From: Flavobacterium soyae
GTDB lineage: Bacteria > Bacteroidota > Bacteroidia > Flavobacteriales > Flavobacteriaceae
Reading direction: 5' to 3'
Assembly (NCBI RefSeq): GCF_021245985.1
Contig: NZ_JAJQXA010000022.1
Span: 1-64,000, forward strand
DNA length: 64,000 bases
Shown here: in pieces, positions 1 to 7,775 of the stretch
Layout of the letters: the number at the start of each line of letters is the position of its first letter
Numbering within the stretch: position 1 is the stretch's first letter
Program-made: the position numbers and the translations under genes
The notes under the pieces: model-generated
The model's input: the letters and a program-made list of their open reading frames with translations, nothing else
What the model was told of the DNA's origin: nothing
Databases searched by the model: none

Positions 1-59
1 TTTAAAGACTACTTTTGAAGCTATACACACACCGCAATTTAATCAAATTGCAAGAATTA

Positions 60-84
60 GGAAAGCGAAAGCTTTCCTTTTTTT
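60..84 (+). terminator. Rho-independent terminator of a gene left of the window
   Basis: A perfect 7-bp stem (GGAAAGC / GCTTTCC) with a GAAA tetraloop is followed by seven T on the plus strand. It probably ends a plus-strand gene from outside the window. One plus frame runs in from base 1 and stops at the TGA at 16-18 (last residues FKDYF), but too little is present to identify that gene. Confidence 0.75.
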
Positions 85-91
85 ATGCCAC

Positions 92-120
92 AAAAAAAGC
101 TGCCTCACTTTTGAGACAGC
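92..120 (-). terminator. Terminator after the moxR gene
   Basis: On the minus strand a 9-bp stem (GCTGTCTCA / TGAGGCAGC, one G-U pair) with a 4-nt loop is followed by seven T. It lies 30 nt beyond the MoxR stop. Its arm matches a 20-base segment of the repeat downstream of hemL (41970-41989), so terminator and dispersed repeat overlap here. Confidence 0.7.
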
Positions 121-149
121 CTCTTTTATAATCTCAATTCTATCATAAT

Positions 150-1103
150 TTACATCAGCTTTTTAATAATAACTTCTTCCGTTATTCCCTCAGCGTCTGC
201 TTTGTAGTTTTTAATAATTCTGTGACGTAAAATTCCGGCTGCTACGGCTTTTACATCTTCAATATCCGGCGAAAACTTACCGTTGAAAGCTGCGTGAGCT
301 TTTGCTGCCAGGATTAAGTTTTGCGAAGCTCTTGGTCCTGCTCCCCAATCTAGATAATTCTTTACAAAATCATTTGTCAAGGCATTATCCGGACGTGTTT
401 TACTTACTAAAGTTACCGCATATTCTATAACATTATCGGCTACAGGAATCCTTCTGATTAAATGTTGGAAATCGATAATTTCCTGCGCTGTAAATAATGG
501 ATTAATTTCTACTTTATTATCAGATGTAGTCTGCTTAACCACTTTTACCTCTTCTTCAAAAGTTGGATATTCTAATTTAATGGCAAACATAAAACGGTCT
601 AATTGCGCCTCTGGCAAAGGATAAGTTCCTTCCTGCTCAATTGGGTTTTGTGTTGCCAGTACAAAGTATGGCAAATCTAATTTATAATTCTGTCCTGCAA
701 TTGTAACCGAACGTTCCTGCATAGCTTCCAATAAAGCTGCCTGCGTTTTTGGCGGCGTTCTGTTGATCTCGTCAGCCAAAATAATATTAGAAAAAATGGG
801 GCCTTTTATAAATTTAAAATGTCTGTTTTCATCCAGAATTTCACTTCCTAAAATATCTGAAGGCATTAAGTCCGGTGTAAACTGAATTCTTTTAAAATCT
901 AAACCTAAAGCTTGAGACAAAGTATTTATCATTAAGGTTTTTGCCAAACCAGGAACACCAATTAAAAGAGCGTGTCCTCCTGAAAATATACAAAGTAAAA
1001 TTTGGTCAATAACGGCATCCTGCCCTACAATGATTTTTGCTATTTCGTTTTTTAATTCGTTGCGTTTCTGAACTAAGTTATGAATTGCTGTTACGTCAGA
1101 CAT
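150..1103 (-). CDS. MoxR-family AAA+ ATPase
   Basis: A 317-residue AAA+ ATPase of the MoxR group, cytoplasmic proteins thought to act as chaperones that insert cofactors or activate partner proteins, often with von Willebrand A-domain partners. Walker A is GVPGLAKT (residues 49-56), Walker B IILADE (107-112), and the sensor segment ATQNP (150-154) precedes the family's EGTYPLPEAQLDRF stretch. Length is normal for the family. The gene follows a parvulin chaperone gene on the same strand after 78 nt, but a hairpin with a T-run lies between them, so co-transcription is likely only partial. No vWA partner gene is in the window. The family call is firm; the substrate is unknown. Confidence 0.93.
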   Translation of the reverse strand: MSDVTAIHNLVQKRNELKNEIAKIIVGQDAVIDQILLCIFSGGHALLIGVPGLAKTLMINTLSQALGLDFKRIQFTPDLMPSDILGSEILDENRHFKFIKGPIFSNIILADEINRTPPKTQAALLEAMQERSVTIAGQNYKLDLPYFVLATQNPIEQEGTYPLPEAQLDRFMFAIKLEYPTFEEEVKVVKQTTSDNKVEINPLFTAQEIIDFQHLIRRIPVADNVIEYAVTLVSKTRPDNALTNDFVKNYLDWGAGPRASQNLILAAKAHAAFNGKFSPDIEDVKAVAAGILRHRIIKNYKADAEGITEEVIIKKLM

Positions 1104-1123
1104 TTATGAATGTATTTTAAATT

Positions 1124-1165
1124 AAAAAGAGTTAGTTGAATGAATTCATAAAACTAACTCTTTTT
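1124..1165 (-). terminator. Hairpin between parvulin gene and moxR
   Basis: A perfect 14-bp inverted repeat (AAAAAGAGTTAGTT / AACTAACTCTTTTT) with a 14-nt loop. T-runs occur in both directions. On the minus strand it follows the parvulin stop by about 17 nt and can end or attenuate transcription into moxR. Confidence 0.65.
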
Positions 1166-1181
1166 CTTTATTTAATAAAAA

Positions 1182-2609
1182 TTATTTTTTTAACCAGTTG
1201 TTAGCAAACGTACAGTCTCTATACTCTCCGATAATTTTGATATAAGTATCTTTAATTTTAGTATCAAACCATTTTGCAATTGCGTTGATTTGTTTTTCTT
1301 TTAAAGCTAATTCTTTAATTTTTGTGTAATCTTTAGCATAGTCAGCAGTATGCTCGTCAATTCGGTTTGTAACAGTGATCAGTTTATACGTTTTTTTACC
1401 TTTATCATCCGTATTTAAAAGCGGCTGAGAAATTTCATCATCTTTTAAATTTGAAACCTGACCGTATAAAGTTGGATCCATTTTAGTTAATTCAAAACGA
1501 GTATCCTGAGTGTTTGGATTTATTAACGTTCCTCCGTTTGCTCTAGTTTCTTTTTCGTCAGATTCTGTTCTTGCAGCCTCTGCAAAAGTAATTTGCTTGC
1601 TTACGATTTTAGCTCTAATATTAGCAGCTCTTTCTTTTGCTTCTTTCAAAGCACTTTCAGAAACTACCGGAGCAATTAAAATATGTCTTAATTCAACTTC
1701 CTGTCCTTTTATTTTGTCAACCATTATAATGTGGAAACCAAAAGTAGTTTCAAATGGCTGAGAAATTTCGCCTTCCTGCAGACTAAACGCCACATCTTTA
1801 AATTCCTTTACAAAAGGTGTTTTACGTGTCATTTTATAATAGCCTCCATTTGGTGCAGATCCCGGGTCCTGAGAGTATAAAACTGCTTTTGTAGCAAAAC
1901 TGGAACCTTCTAAAACATCTTTTCGAATTGCATTTAATCTGTCAATTACCTTTTGCTTATCTTCTTTCGAAACTTTTGGTTCACACACAATTTGTGCTAC
2001 TTCCATTTCTGCTCCAAAAGTCGGCAATTCATCTTTAGGGATTTTTTTAAAGAAATTACGAACTTCCTCCGGAGTTATTTCAACATCTTTTACAATTTTA
2101 TCTCTCATTTCTGAGGCCAATTTTTGCTCTTTTAAGATGTCGGCAAAATAGGTTTTAAATTCTTCTACAGAACTCTTTTTATAGTATTCTACAACCTTAT
2201 TGATATCTCCAACCTGCTGAATCATATAATTCAAACGCTCTTCCATCATTCCTCTAACTTCGGCATCACTTACAATAATACTATCCTGAATTGCCTGGTG
2301 CGCGTATAATTTATCTTCTAAAAGTTTACCAAGCATTTGGCATCTTGTAATATCTTTAATATTACCACCCTGACTTGCAATCTCTAAATAACCTTTGTCA
2401 ATATCAGAATCTAAAACAATATAATCTCCAACCGTAGCAATGATACCGTCAATTTTTTGTTTTCCATGTACAGTTTCTGCCGGTTTCTCAGCTACAACAT
2501 CCTTAATAATTTCCTGTGCTGAAATTACTGAGTTGAAAAAAAATAAAAAACACATTGTTAAGGCTGCCTTATAATCAATCGTTTTTAGCTGTAATTTTTT
2601 TAATGACAT
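1182..2609 (-). CDS. Periplasmic peptidylprolyl isomerase (SurA/parvulin type)
   Basis: A 475-residue protein with a hydrophobic N-terminal segment ending ISAQ (about residues 15-32), consistent with a signal peptide and export to the periplasm. A SurA-like N-terminal chaperone region (about 45-180) is followed by two parvulin rotamase domains at about 200-300 and 306-410. Each carries recognisable blocks, for example the GGYYKM/PFVKEF and FGFHIIMV stretches in the first and LRHILI at the start of the second. SurA-like proteins escort outer-membrane proteins through the periplasm, which fits a Bacteroidota cell with many Omp85 and TonB-dependent proteins. The ATG start is preceded by an A/T-rich region without a Shine-Dalgarno sequence. 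moxR lies downstream. Confidence 0.92.
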   Translation of the reverse strand: MSLKKLQLKTIDYKAALTMCFLFFFNSVISAQEIIKDVVAEKPAETVHGKQKIDGIIATVGDYIVLDSDIDKGYLEIASQGGNIKDITRCQMLGKLLEDKLYAHQAIQDSIIVSDAEVRGMMEERLNYMIQQVGDINKVVEYYKKSSVEEFKTYFADILKEQKLASEMRDKIVKDVEITPEEVRNFFKKIPKDELPTFGAEMEVAQIVCEPKVSKEDKQKVIDRLNAIRKDVLEGSSFATKAVLYSQDPGSAPNGGYYKMTRKTPFVKEFKDVAFSLQEGEISQPFETTFGFHIIMVDKIKGQEVELRHILIAPVVSESALKEAKERAANIRAKIVSKQITFAEAARTESDEKETRANGGTLINPNTQDTRFELTKMDPTLYGQVSNLKDDEISQPLLNTDDKGKKTYKLITVTNRIDEHTADYAKDYTKIKELALKEKQINAIAKWFDTKIKDTYIKIIGEYRDCTFANNWLKK

Positions 2610-3100
2610 TATTTTAAATTTAATTTTTGGATGTAAAGATCTGTATTCTAAATTTTAATTGGACTATTATTTATTTTCAAAAGCGATTCTGAAAAACTAA
2701 ATAATGAACTTCTGTTTTCTTTTATAAAACGAACAAAAATAACAATTCAATTACATAATACAACTATCAGCCATAGTATTAACAAAAAATTATGTGGATT
2801 GTATTTAAATACGCTGCAGGACGTTCAATTCTCAAATCTTTTTCTTTTATAAAATGCCATTCGCGCAAAAACAATTAAAACAATATTAGTTGATTTTCAG
2901 CCTTGTAAAAAAAAGTTTTAAACACTACAACGTTTTCGTTGTAAAACTATTTTCTTACAAAAACAAATCAAATCAAAAAACCTCTACTTTAGATGCGTTA
3001 TTGATAATTTCAGGCAGCAAAAAATAAGAATATCTTGTTTTTAAAGTGTTAAAATTAGCAATTACAAACTTTATTAATTTAACTTTAACCACAATCTATT
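2610..3100. other. 491-bp intergenic region upstream of the amylase gene
   Basis: Divergent spacer between the parvulin gene (minus) and the amylase gene (plus). It is AT-rich with no ORF of note. The one clear element is an 18-nt palindrome (2926-2943) ahead of a near-consensus -7 box. Confidence 0.6.
2926..2992 (+). promoter_or_regulatory. Candidate operator palindrome and -7 box of the amylase gene
   Basis: TACAACG-TTTT-CGTTGTA (2926-2943) is a perfect 7-bp dyad around TTTT, the size and shape expected for a dimeric repressor or activator site. TACTTTAG (2985-2992) matches the Bacteroidota -7 consensus TAnnTTTG at 7 of 8 positions and lies 108 nt before the ATG. Which regulator binds is inference; no regulator gene lies next to it. 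Confidence 0.45.
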
Positions 3101-4543
3101 ATGAAAAAACCTATTGTAAGATTAAGTTTTCTTACTGCAATTACAGCTTTTTTGTATTCTTGTACACAAAATGAAACTAATGATGCTGACTCTAAAGCAG
3201 AAAGTCAGCAATTTAAAATCATCAATGTCACACACCACGATGGAAAACCTTTCAGTACCGGAGCCTCTTTATCATCTGCTGCCGGAAAATATGTAGACAA
3301 TCCGGGCGGAGGTGTAATGATGCAGGCTTTTTATTGGGATGTTCCTGCTGGCGGAACCTGGTGGAATACCGTAAGCGGCAAAGTAGCTGCCTGGGGTAAT
3401 GCAGGAATTGGCTCAATATGGTTACCGCCTGCTTCAAAAGCACAAAATGGTGCATTCTCTATGGGATACGATCCTACTGATTATTTTGATTTTGGAGATT
3501 ACAATCAAAATGGCTCTACTGAAACCAGATTTGGCTCTAAAACTGAACTAGTAAGTTTGATTACAAATGCTCATACTGAAAACCTTAAAGTATATGCTGA
3601 CATCGTAATTAATCATAATAGCGGAGGTCAGTCTGAAGCTAATCCATTTACAGGAACAAATACATGGACTAATTTTACTGGAATAGCTTCAGGAAAATTT
3701 CCCCGCACTTACAATGACTTTTACAAAAACAGTTATGGCAATAATGATGAAGGTGCTTTTGGAGGTTTTCCAGATTTATGCCACGCTGCTCCAAATGTTC
3801 AAAATTGGTTGTGGCTTAGAACTGACGGGGTTGGTAAATATTATAAAAACACCATGAAATTTGATGGTTGGAGATTTGATTATGTAAAAGGTTTTGCTCC
3901 ATGGGTTGTACACGATTGGAATGCAAACGTAGGCGGGTTTTCTGTTGGAGAATATTGGGATGCCAATGTAAACACACTTGAATGGTGGGCAAACAATGCT
4001 AATAGTTCTGTATTTGATTTTGCTTGTTATTACAAAATGAACGATGCTTTTGACGGCAACAATCTGGCACTTTTAAATGATGATATGATGTGGAAACGAA
4101 ATCCGTATAAAGCGGTAACTTTTGTAACCAATCATGATACAGATGAAATTTGGAATAAAATGCTGGCCTATTCTTATATTTTAACTCACGAAGGATATCC
4201 AACGATTTTTTACAGAGATTATGAAGAATGGCTGGATAAAGCCAAATTAAACAATCTTATCTGGATTCATAACAACAAGGCAACTGGTACAACTTCTATT
4301 TTATATTCTGATAATGACGAATATGTGGCAAGAAGAAACGGTTACAACGGAAACCCAGGATTGGTTGTTTACATTAATAATTCTGATGTTTGGCAGGAAA
4401 GATGGATTCAAACCAACTGGGCAAATACGCAGATTAAAGATTTTACAGGAAACTCATCTTGGTATCCTACAACTCAGGCAGACAAATGGGTAAAAATTCA
4501 ATGTCCGCCAAAAGGATATTCTGTTTGGTCAATTAACCAATAA
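3101..4543 (+). CDS. Alpha-amylase, GH13, lipoprotein
   Basis: A 480-residue glycoside hydrolase family 13 enzyme that would cleave alpha-1,4-glucans such as starch. The N-terminus is a lipoprotein signal (hydrophobic segment, then LYSC with Cys21), so the protein should be membrane-anchored after export. Region I is ADIVINH (166-172), the nucleophile is Asp260 in WRFD, the acid/base is Glu284 in SVGEYWD, and the transition-state Asp346 is in NHDT. The sequence resembles the bacterial liquefying/maltooligosaccharide-forming group. It stands alone: no SusC/SusD pair, sugar transporter or regulator adjoins it. A strong terminator follows. Confidence 0.93.
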   Translation: MKKPIVRLSFLTAITAFLYSCTQNETNDADSKAESQQFKIINVTHHDGKPFSTGASLSSAAGKYVDNPGGGVMMQAFYWDVPAGGTWWNTVSGKVAAWGNAGIGSIWLPPASKAQNGAFSMGYDPTDYFDFGDYNQNGSTETRFGSKTELVSLITNAHTENLKVYADIVINHNSGGQSEANPFTGTNTWTNFTGIASGKFPRTYNDFYKNSYGNNDEGAFGGFPDLCHAAPNVQNWLWLRTDGVGKYYKNTMKFDGWRFDYVKGFAPWVVHDWNANVGGFSVGEYWDANVNTLEWWANNANSSVFDFACYYKMNDAFDGNNLALLNDDMMWKRNPYKAVTFVTNHDTDEIWNKMLAYSYILTHEGYPTIFYRDYEEWLDKAKLNNLIWIHNNKATGTTSILYSDNDEYVARRNGYNGNPGLVVYINNSDVWQERWIQTNWANTQIKDFTGNSSWYPTTQADKWVKIQCPPKGYSVWSINQ

Positions 4544-4563
4544 TTTATTTTTCAATATCAATG

Positions 4564-4597
4564 TAAGGCTGTTTTTAAAAACAGCCTTATTTTTTTA
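4564..4597 (+). terminator. Terminator of the amylase gene
   Basis: Inverted repeat AAGGCTGTTTTT / AAAAACAGCCTT with a following T-rich run, 20 nt past the amylase stop. Confidence 0.85.
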
Positions 4598-4671
4598 TAA
4601 AAAGTGATGTTTTGAAAAGTTATCACTTTCAATTTAAGAACTGAATATTTTTATTAAGCCGTAATTAATAG

Positions 4672-4679
4672 TACTTTTG
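4672..4679 (+). promoter_or_regulatory. prfC promoter -7 box
   Basis: TACTTTTG matches the Bacteroidota -7 consensus TAnnTTTG exactly and lies 19 nt before the prfC ATG, implying a very short leader. No clear TTG element is seen at -33. Confidence 0.6.
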
Positions 4680-4698
4680 CAACCTATTTATACAAAAT

Positions 4699-6291
4699 AT
4701 GAGCTTTTTAAAAGAAATACAACGCAGAAGAACATTTGGAATTATATCGCATCCCGATGCCGGTAAAACAACATTAACGGAAAAATTATTGTTATTTGGA
4801 GGGGCGATTCAGGAAGCTGGAGCTGTAAAAAATAATAAAATTAAAAAAGGAGCAACGAGTGACTTTATGGAGATCGAACGCCAAAGAGGTATTTCGGTTT
4901 CGACTTCTGTACTTGCTTTTAATTATAAAGATAAAAAAATCAATATCCTTGATACTCCCGGGCACAAGGATTTTGCCGAAGATACTTTTAGAACTCTTAC
5001 TGCTGTTGATAGTGTAATTGTTGTTATTGACGTTGCAAAAGGGGTTGAAGAACAAACGGAGAAATTAGTTGCCGTTTGTAGAATGCGTAACATTCCTATG
5101 ATTGTTTTCATCAATAAGTTAGACCGTGAAGGTAAAGATGCTTTTGATTTAATGGATGAAGTAGAGCAAAAATTGAATTTAAAAGTTACGCCATTAAGTT
5201 TCCCAATTGGAATGGGGTATGATTTTCAGGGAATTTATAATCTTTGGGAAGAAAATATCAATCTTTTTAGCGGAGACAGCCGTAAAAATATTGAAGAAAC
5301 TATTGCTTTCTCTGATGTTCAAAACAATCCTGAACTAGATAAAATTGTTGGTCAAAAAGCAGCTGAGAAACTTCGTGAAGAATTAGAATTAATTGATGAA
5401 GTTTATCCAAAGTTTGAACGTCAGGATTATTTAGATGGAAAAATCCAGCCTGTGTTTTTTGGTTCAGCTTTGAATAATTTTGGAGTTCGCGAATTGTTAG
5501 ATTGTTTCGTTGCAATTGCTCCATCTCCAAGACCAAAAGATTCTGAAACTCGTTTAGTTGATCCGGCAGAGGATAAAATGTCTGGTTTTGTATTTAAAAT
5601 TCACGCTAATATGGATCCGAAACACCGTGACCGTTTAGCTTTTATAAAAATTGTTTCTGGAACTTTTGAAAGAAACAAACCTTATTACCACGTTCGTCAA
5701 AAGAAAAATTTAAAATTCTCAAGTCCGAACGCCTTCTTCGCAGAGAAAAAAGAAATCGTTGATATTTCTTATCCCGGTGACATTGTTGGTTTACACGATA
5801 CAGGAAACTTTAAAATTGGTGATACTTTAACAGAAGGTGAAGTGATGAGCTTTAAAGGAATTCCGAGTTTCTCTCCAGAACACTTTAGATACATCAACAA
5901 CGCCGATCCTATGAAAGCTAAGCAATTAGAAAAAGGAGTTGATCAGTTAATGGATGAGGGTGTAGCACAATTGTTTACTTTAGAGATGAATAATCGTAAA
6001 GTTATAGGAACTGTTGGGGCGCTTCAATATGAGGTAATTCAATATCGTTTAGAACACGAATACGGTGCGAAATGTACTTACGAAAACTTCCCGGTTCACA
6101 AAGCCTGCTGGGTAAAACCTGACGATGCTAAAAATGAAGAATTCAAAGAATTTAAAAGAATCAAACAAAAATTCCTTGCTCATGATAAATATGGTCAATT
6201 GGTATTTTTAGCTGATTCTGATTTTACAATTCAAATGACACAAAGCAAATATCCAAGTGTGAAATTATACTTTACTTCTGAATTTGATTAA
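4699..6291 (+). CDS. prfC: Peptide chain release factor 3
   Basis: A 530-residue translational GTPase that removes class I release factors from the ribosome after termination. G1 is HPDAGKTT (18-25), the switch region RGISVSTS (63-70), G3 DTPGH (85-89) and G4 NKLD (139-142). The length and the family-specific TSDFMEIERQRGIS block separate RF3 from EF-G. The ATG is 19 nt downstream of a consensus -7 box. It is monocistronic: a terminator follows directly. Confidence 0.97.
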   Translation: MSFLKEIQRRRTFGIISHPDAGKTTLTEKLLLFGGAIQEAGAVKNNKIKKGATSDFMEIERQRGISVSTSVLAFNYKDKKINILDTPGHKDFAEDTFRTLTAVDSVIVVIDVAKGVEEQTEKLVAVCRMRNIPMIVFINKLDREGKDAFDLMDEVEQKLNLKVTPLSFPIGMGYDFQGIYNLWEENINLFSGDSRKNIEETIAFSDVQNNPELDKIVGQKAAEKLREELELIDEVYPKFERQDYLDGKIQPVFFGSALNNFGVRELLDCFVAIAPSPRPKDSETRLVDPAEDKMSGFVFKIHANMDPKHRDRLAFIKIVSGTFERNKPYYHVRQKKNLKFSSPNAFFAEKKEIVDISYPGDIVGLHDTGNFKIGDTLTEGEVMSFKGIPSFSPEHFRYINNADPMKAKQLEKGVDQLMDEGVAQLFTLEMNNRKVIGTVGALQYEVIQYRLEHEYGAKCTYENFPVHKACWVKPDDAKNEEFKEFKRIKQKFLAHDKYGQLVFLADSDFTIQMTQSKYPSVKLYFTSEFD

Positions 6292-6311
6292 TCACTTCTT
6301 TAGAAAATATT

Positions 6312-6342
6312 AAAAGGCTGTCTATTGGTAGATAGCCTTTTT
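6312..6342 (+). terminator. Terminator of prfC
   Basis: Stem AAAAGGCTGTCTA / TAGATAGCCTTTT with loop TTGG and a T-run, 20 nt after the prfC stop. Confidence 0.85.
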
Positions 6343-6366
6343 CATTACATCCATCAATATTTTGTT

Positions 6367-7101
6367 TTATTGATCTGTATAATTAATTCCCAATCCACCG
6401 GCAATAAAAATTTTAGTCAGTTCTTCTGAATCAACGATTATATTTTGTGATAAAACATTATTTTTAACTGATTTTATTGTAAAAGGTATTTCTTTTGAAA
6501 GATAATAATCACTTCCTGAAATAGTAACTATTAGCGCTTTACTGTTTTTTAAAACTTGAGCTGTTATAGAAAATTCTCCCGTTTTTGGATTTACTTTCAC
6601 AGGAGTTTGTGAACCATTAACAGCGAGCATTAAATCTGGATATGTTTCTTTATCAAAAGGTTTATGCGTTTTTGTTTCTAATAGTTTTCCTTTTACTGTT
6701 ATTAAAACTTCTTCATTTACAGTTTGGTTATAAGCTACTTTACCTAATCTATACATAGGCTCTGTACAAACTTTTTCAATTTTAACAGGCTCTTTTTCCT
6801 GCGCGGTAAGATTTGATGCAAGTAGAACAGATGCTGCAACTGCCGCATATTTTAAAGTACTGATTTTAGAAGTTTCGCCGTATTCAAACTGTTCTTCAAG
6901 CTGTGTAGTTTTTAATCGTGCACAAATGTTTGCATCTTTATTTCCGGCAATGAATCTGGCAACCTCAGAATTCGTTTTTTTACTTAAATCGATCACATTT
7001 TTCATGCATGAATCACAAAATGAACCATTTGCATTAGGAATCATTTTATCAAAATTTTCAGAACAAGGATTTTTTATTTCTAAGGTGAATTTCTTTTTCA
7101 T
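6367..7101 (-). CDS. Cys-rich single-pass membrane protein of unknown function
   Basis: A 244-residue protein not assigned to a named family. Residues 1-65 are hydrophilic and carry Cys13, Cys29, Cys32 (a CDSC pair) and Cys60, which looks like a small metal-binding or redox domain on the cytoplasmic side. One hydrophobic segment follows at about 84-100 (ending LTAQ). The remainder (about 110-244) reads as an exported beta-rich domain resembling the carboxypeptidase-regulatory-like folds common in Bacteroidota surface proteins. A cytoplasmic Cys domain, one span and an exported domain is an architecture also used by anti-sigma and sensor proteins, but there is no sigma factor gene beside it. 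Function unknown. Confidence 0.8.
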   Translation of the reverse strand: MKKKFTLEIKNPCSENFDKMIPNANGSFCDSCMKNVIDLSKKTNSEVARFIAGNKDANICARLKTTQLEEQFEYGETSKISTLKYAAVAASVLLASNLTAQEKEPVKIEKVCTEPMYRLGKVAYNQTVNEEVLITVKGKLLETKTHKPFDKETYPDLMLAVNGSQTPVKVNPKTGEFSITAQVLKNSKALIVTISGSDYYLSKEIPFTIKSVKNNVLSQNIIVDSEELTKIFIAGGLGINYTDQ

Positions 7102-7230
7102 ACTATACTTTATTTAAGTTAAAACCTTTAGTAATGGCTCTTACTTATATAGAGTAGATTTTGTATTAAAAGGTTGGGACGGAATAAAAATATTTTCGAA
7201 TTATAAATTGAAATACTTATGTACGGGCAT

Positions 7231-7264
7231 AAAAAAAGCGCTAATTTGATTAGCGCTTTTTTTT
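7231..7264. terminator. Bidirectional terminator hairpin
   Basis: AAAAAAAGCGCTAAT / ATTAGCGCTTTTTTT with a 3-nt loop. T-runs occur on both strands. On the minus strand it is a second stop after the rpo block. Confidence 0.8.
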
Positions 7265-7418
7265 AATTTGAATTAAATCAACCTTACTAAGTCATTATAT
7301 TTCAAAAATTAATCTTTTATATGCAGGGCAAAACTAGAACAATATAACCACACAAGGAAATTTAGTCGATTAAAGTAAATTAAATCAGATTAACTGCATT
7401 TATTATTATTCCCAGAGC

Positions 7419-7447
7419 AAAAAAAAGCCCCATTAAAATGGGGCTTT
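7419..7447 (-). terminator. Terminator of the rpoB-rpoC-DUF3467 unit
   Basis: Stem AAAGCCCCA / TGGGGCTTT with a run of eight T on the minus strand, starting 5 nt past the DUF3467 stop. Confidence 0.88.
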
Positions 7448-7452
7448 AAAAT

Positions 7453-7764
7453 TTATGCTTGTCCTGCCGGACCAAAATTAAGCGGTATTGGTGCTTGTTC
7501 CGTTTCTTTGATTTCGCCGTGAGCTGCCTCAAATCTATGGATATTTTCACCTATTGCTCTTAATAATCTTTTAGCATGTTGTGGTGTCAAGACAATTCTT
7601 GACTTTACCTTGGCTTTAGGAATACCCGGCATAATGCTGACAAAATCTAAAACAAACTCTGATGATGAGTGATTAATAATCGCAAGATTAGAATAAATCC
7701 CTTCTGCAATAGTTTCGTCTAACTCAATGTTAATTTGCTCTTGTTGTTGTTTCGGATTACTCAT
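7453..7764 (-). CDS. DUF3467 family protein
   Basis: A 103-residue soluble acidic protein of the DUF3467 family, recognised by the central block EGIYSNLAIINHSSSEFVLD and the following KAKVKSRIVLTPQHAKRLL. It starts 11 nt after the rpoC stop on the same strand and is followed at once by a strong terminator, so it is the last gene of the rpoB-rpoC transcript. This adjacency to rpoC recurs in Bacteroidota, which hints at a role around RNA polymerase, but no biochemical function is known to me. Confidence 0.88.
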   Translation of the reverse strand: MSNPKQQQEQINIELDETIAEGIYSNLAIINHSSSEFVLDFVSIMPGIPKAKVKSRIVLTPQHAKRLLRAIGENIHRFEAAHGEIKETEQAPIPLNFGPAGQA

Positions 7765-7775
7765 AGTTTCCTAAA

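Larger units (their letters stand above)
7102..7452. other. 351-bp intergenic region with two terminators
   Basis: Spacer between the DUF3467 stop and the start of the Cys-rich membrane protein gene, both on the minus strand. It holds the two hairpins listed separately and about 150 bp of featureless AT-rich sequence between them. Confidence 0.6.
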
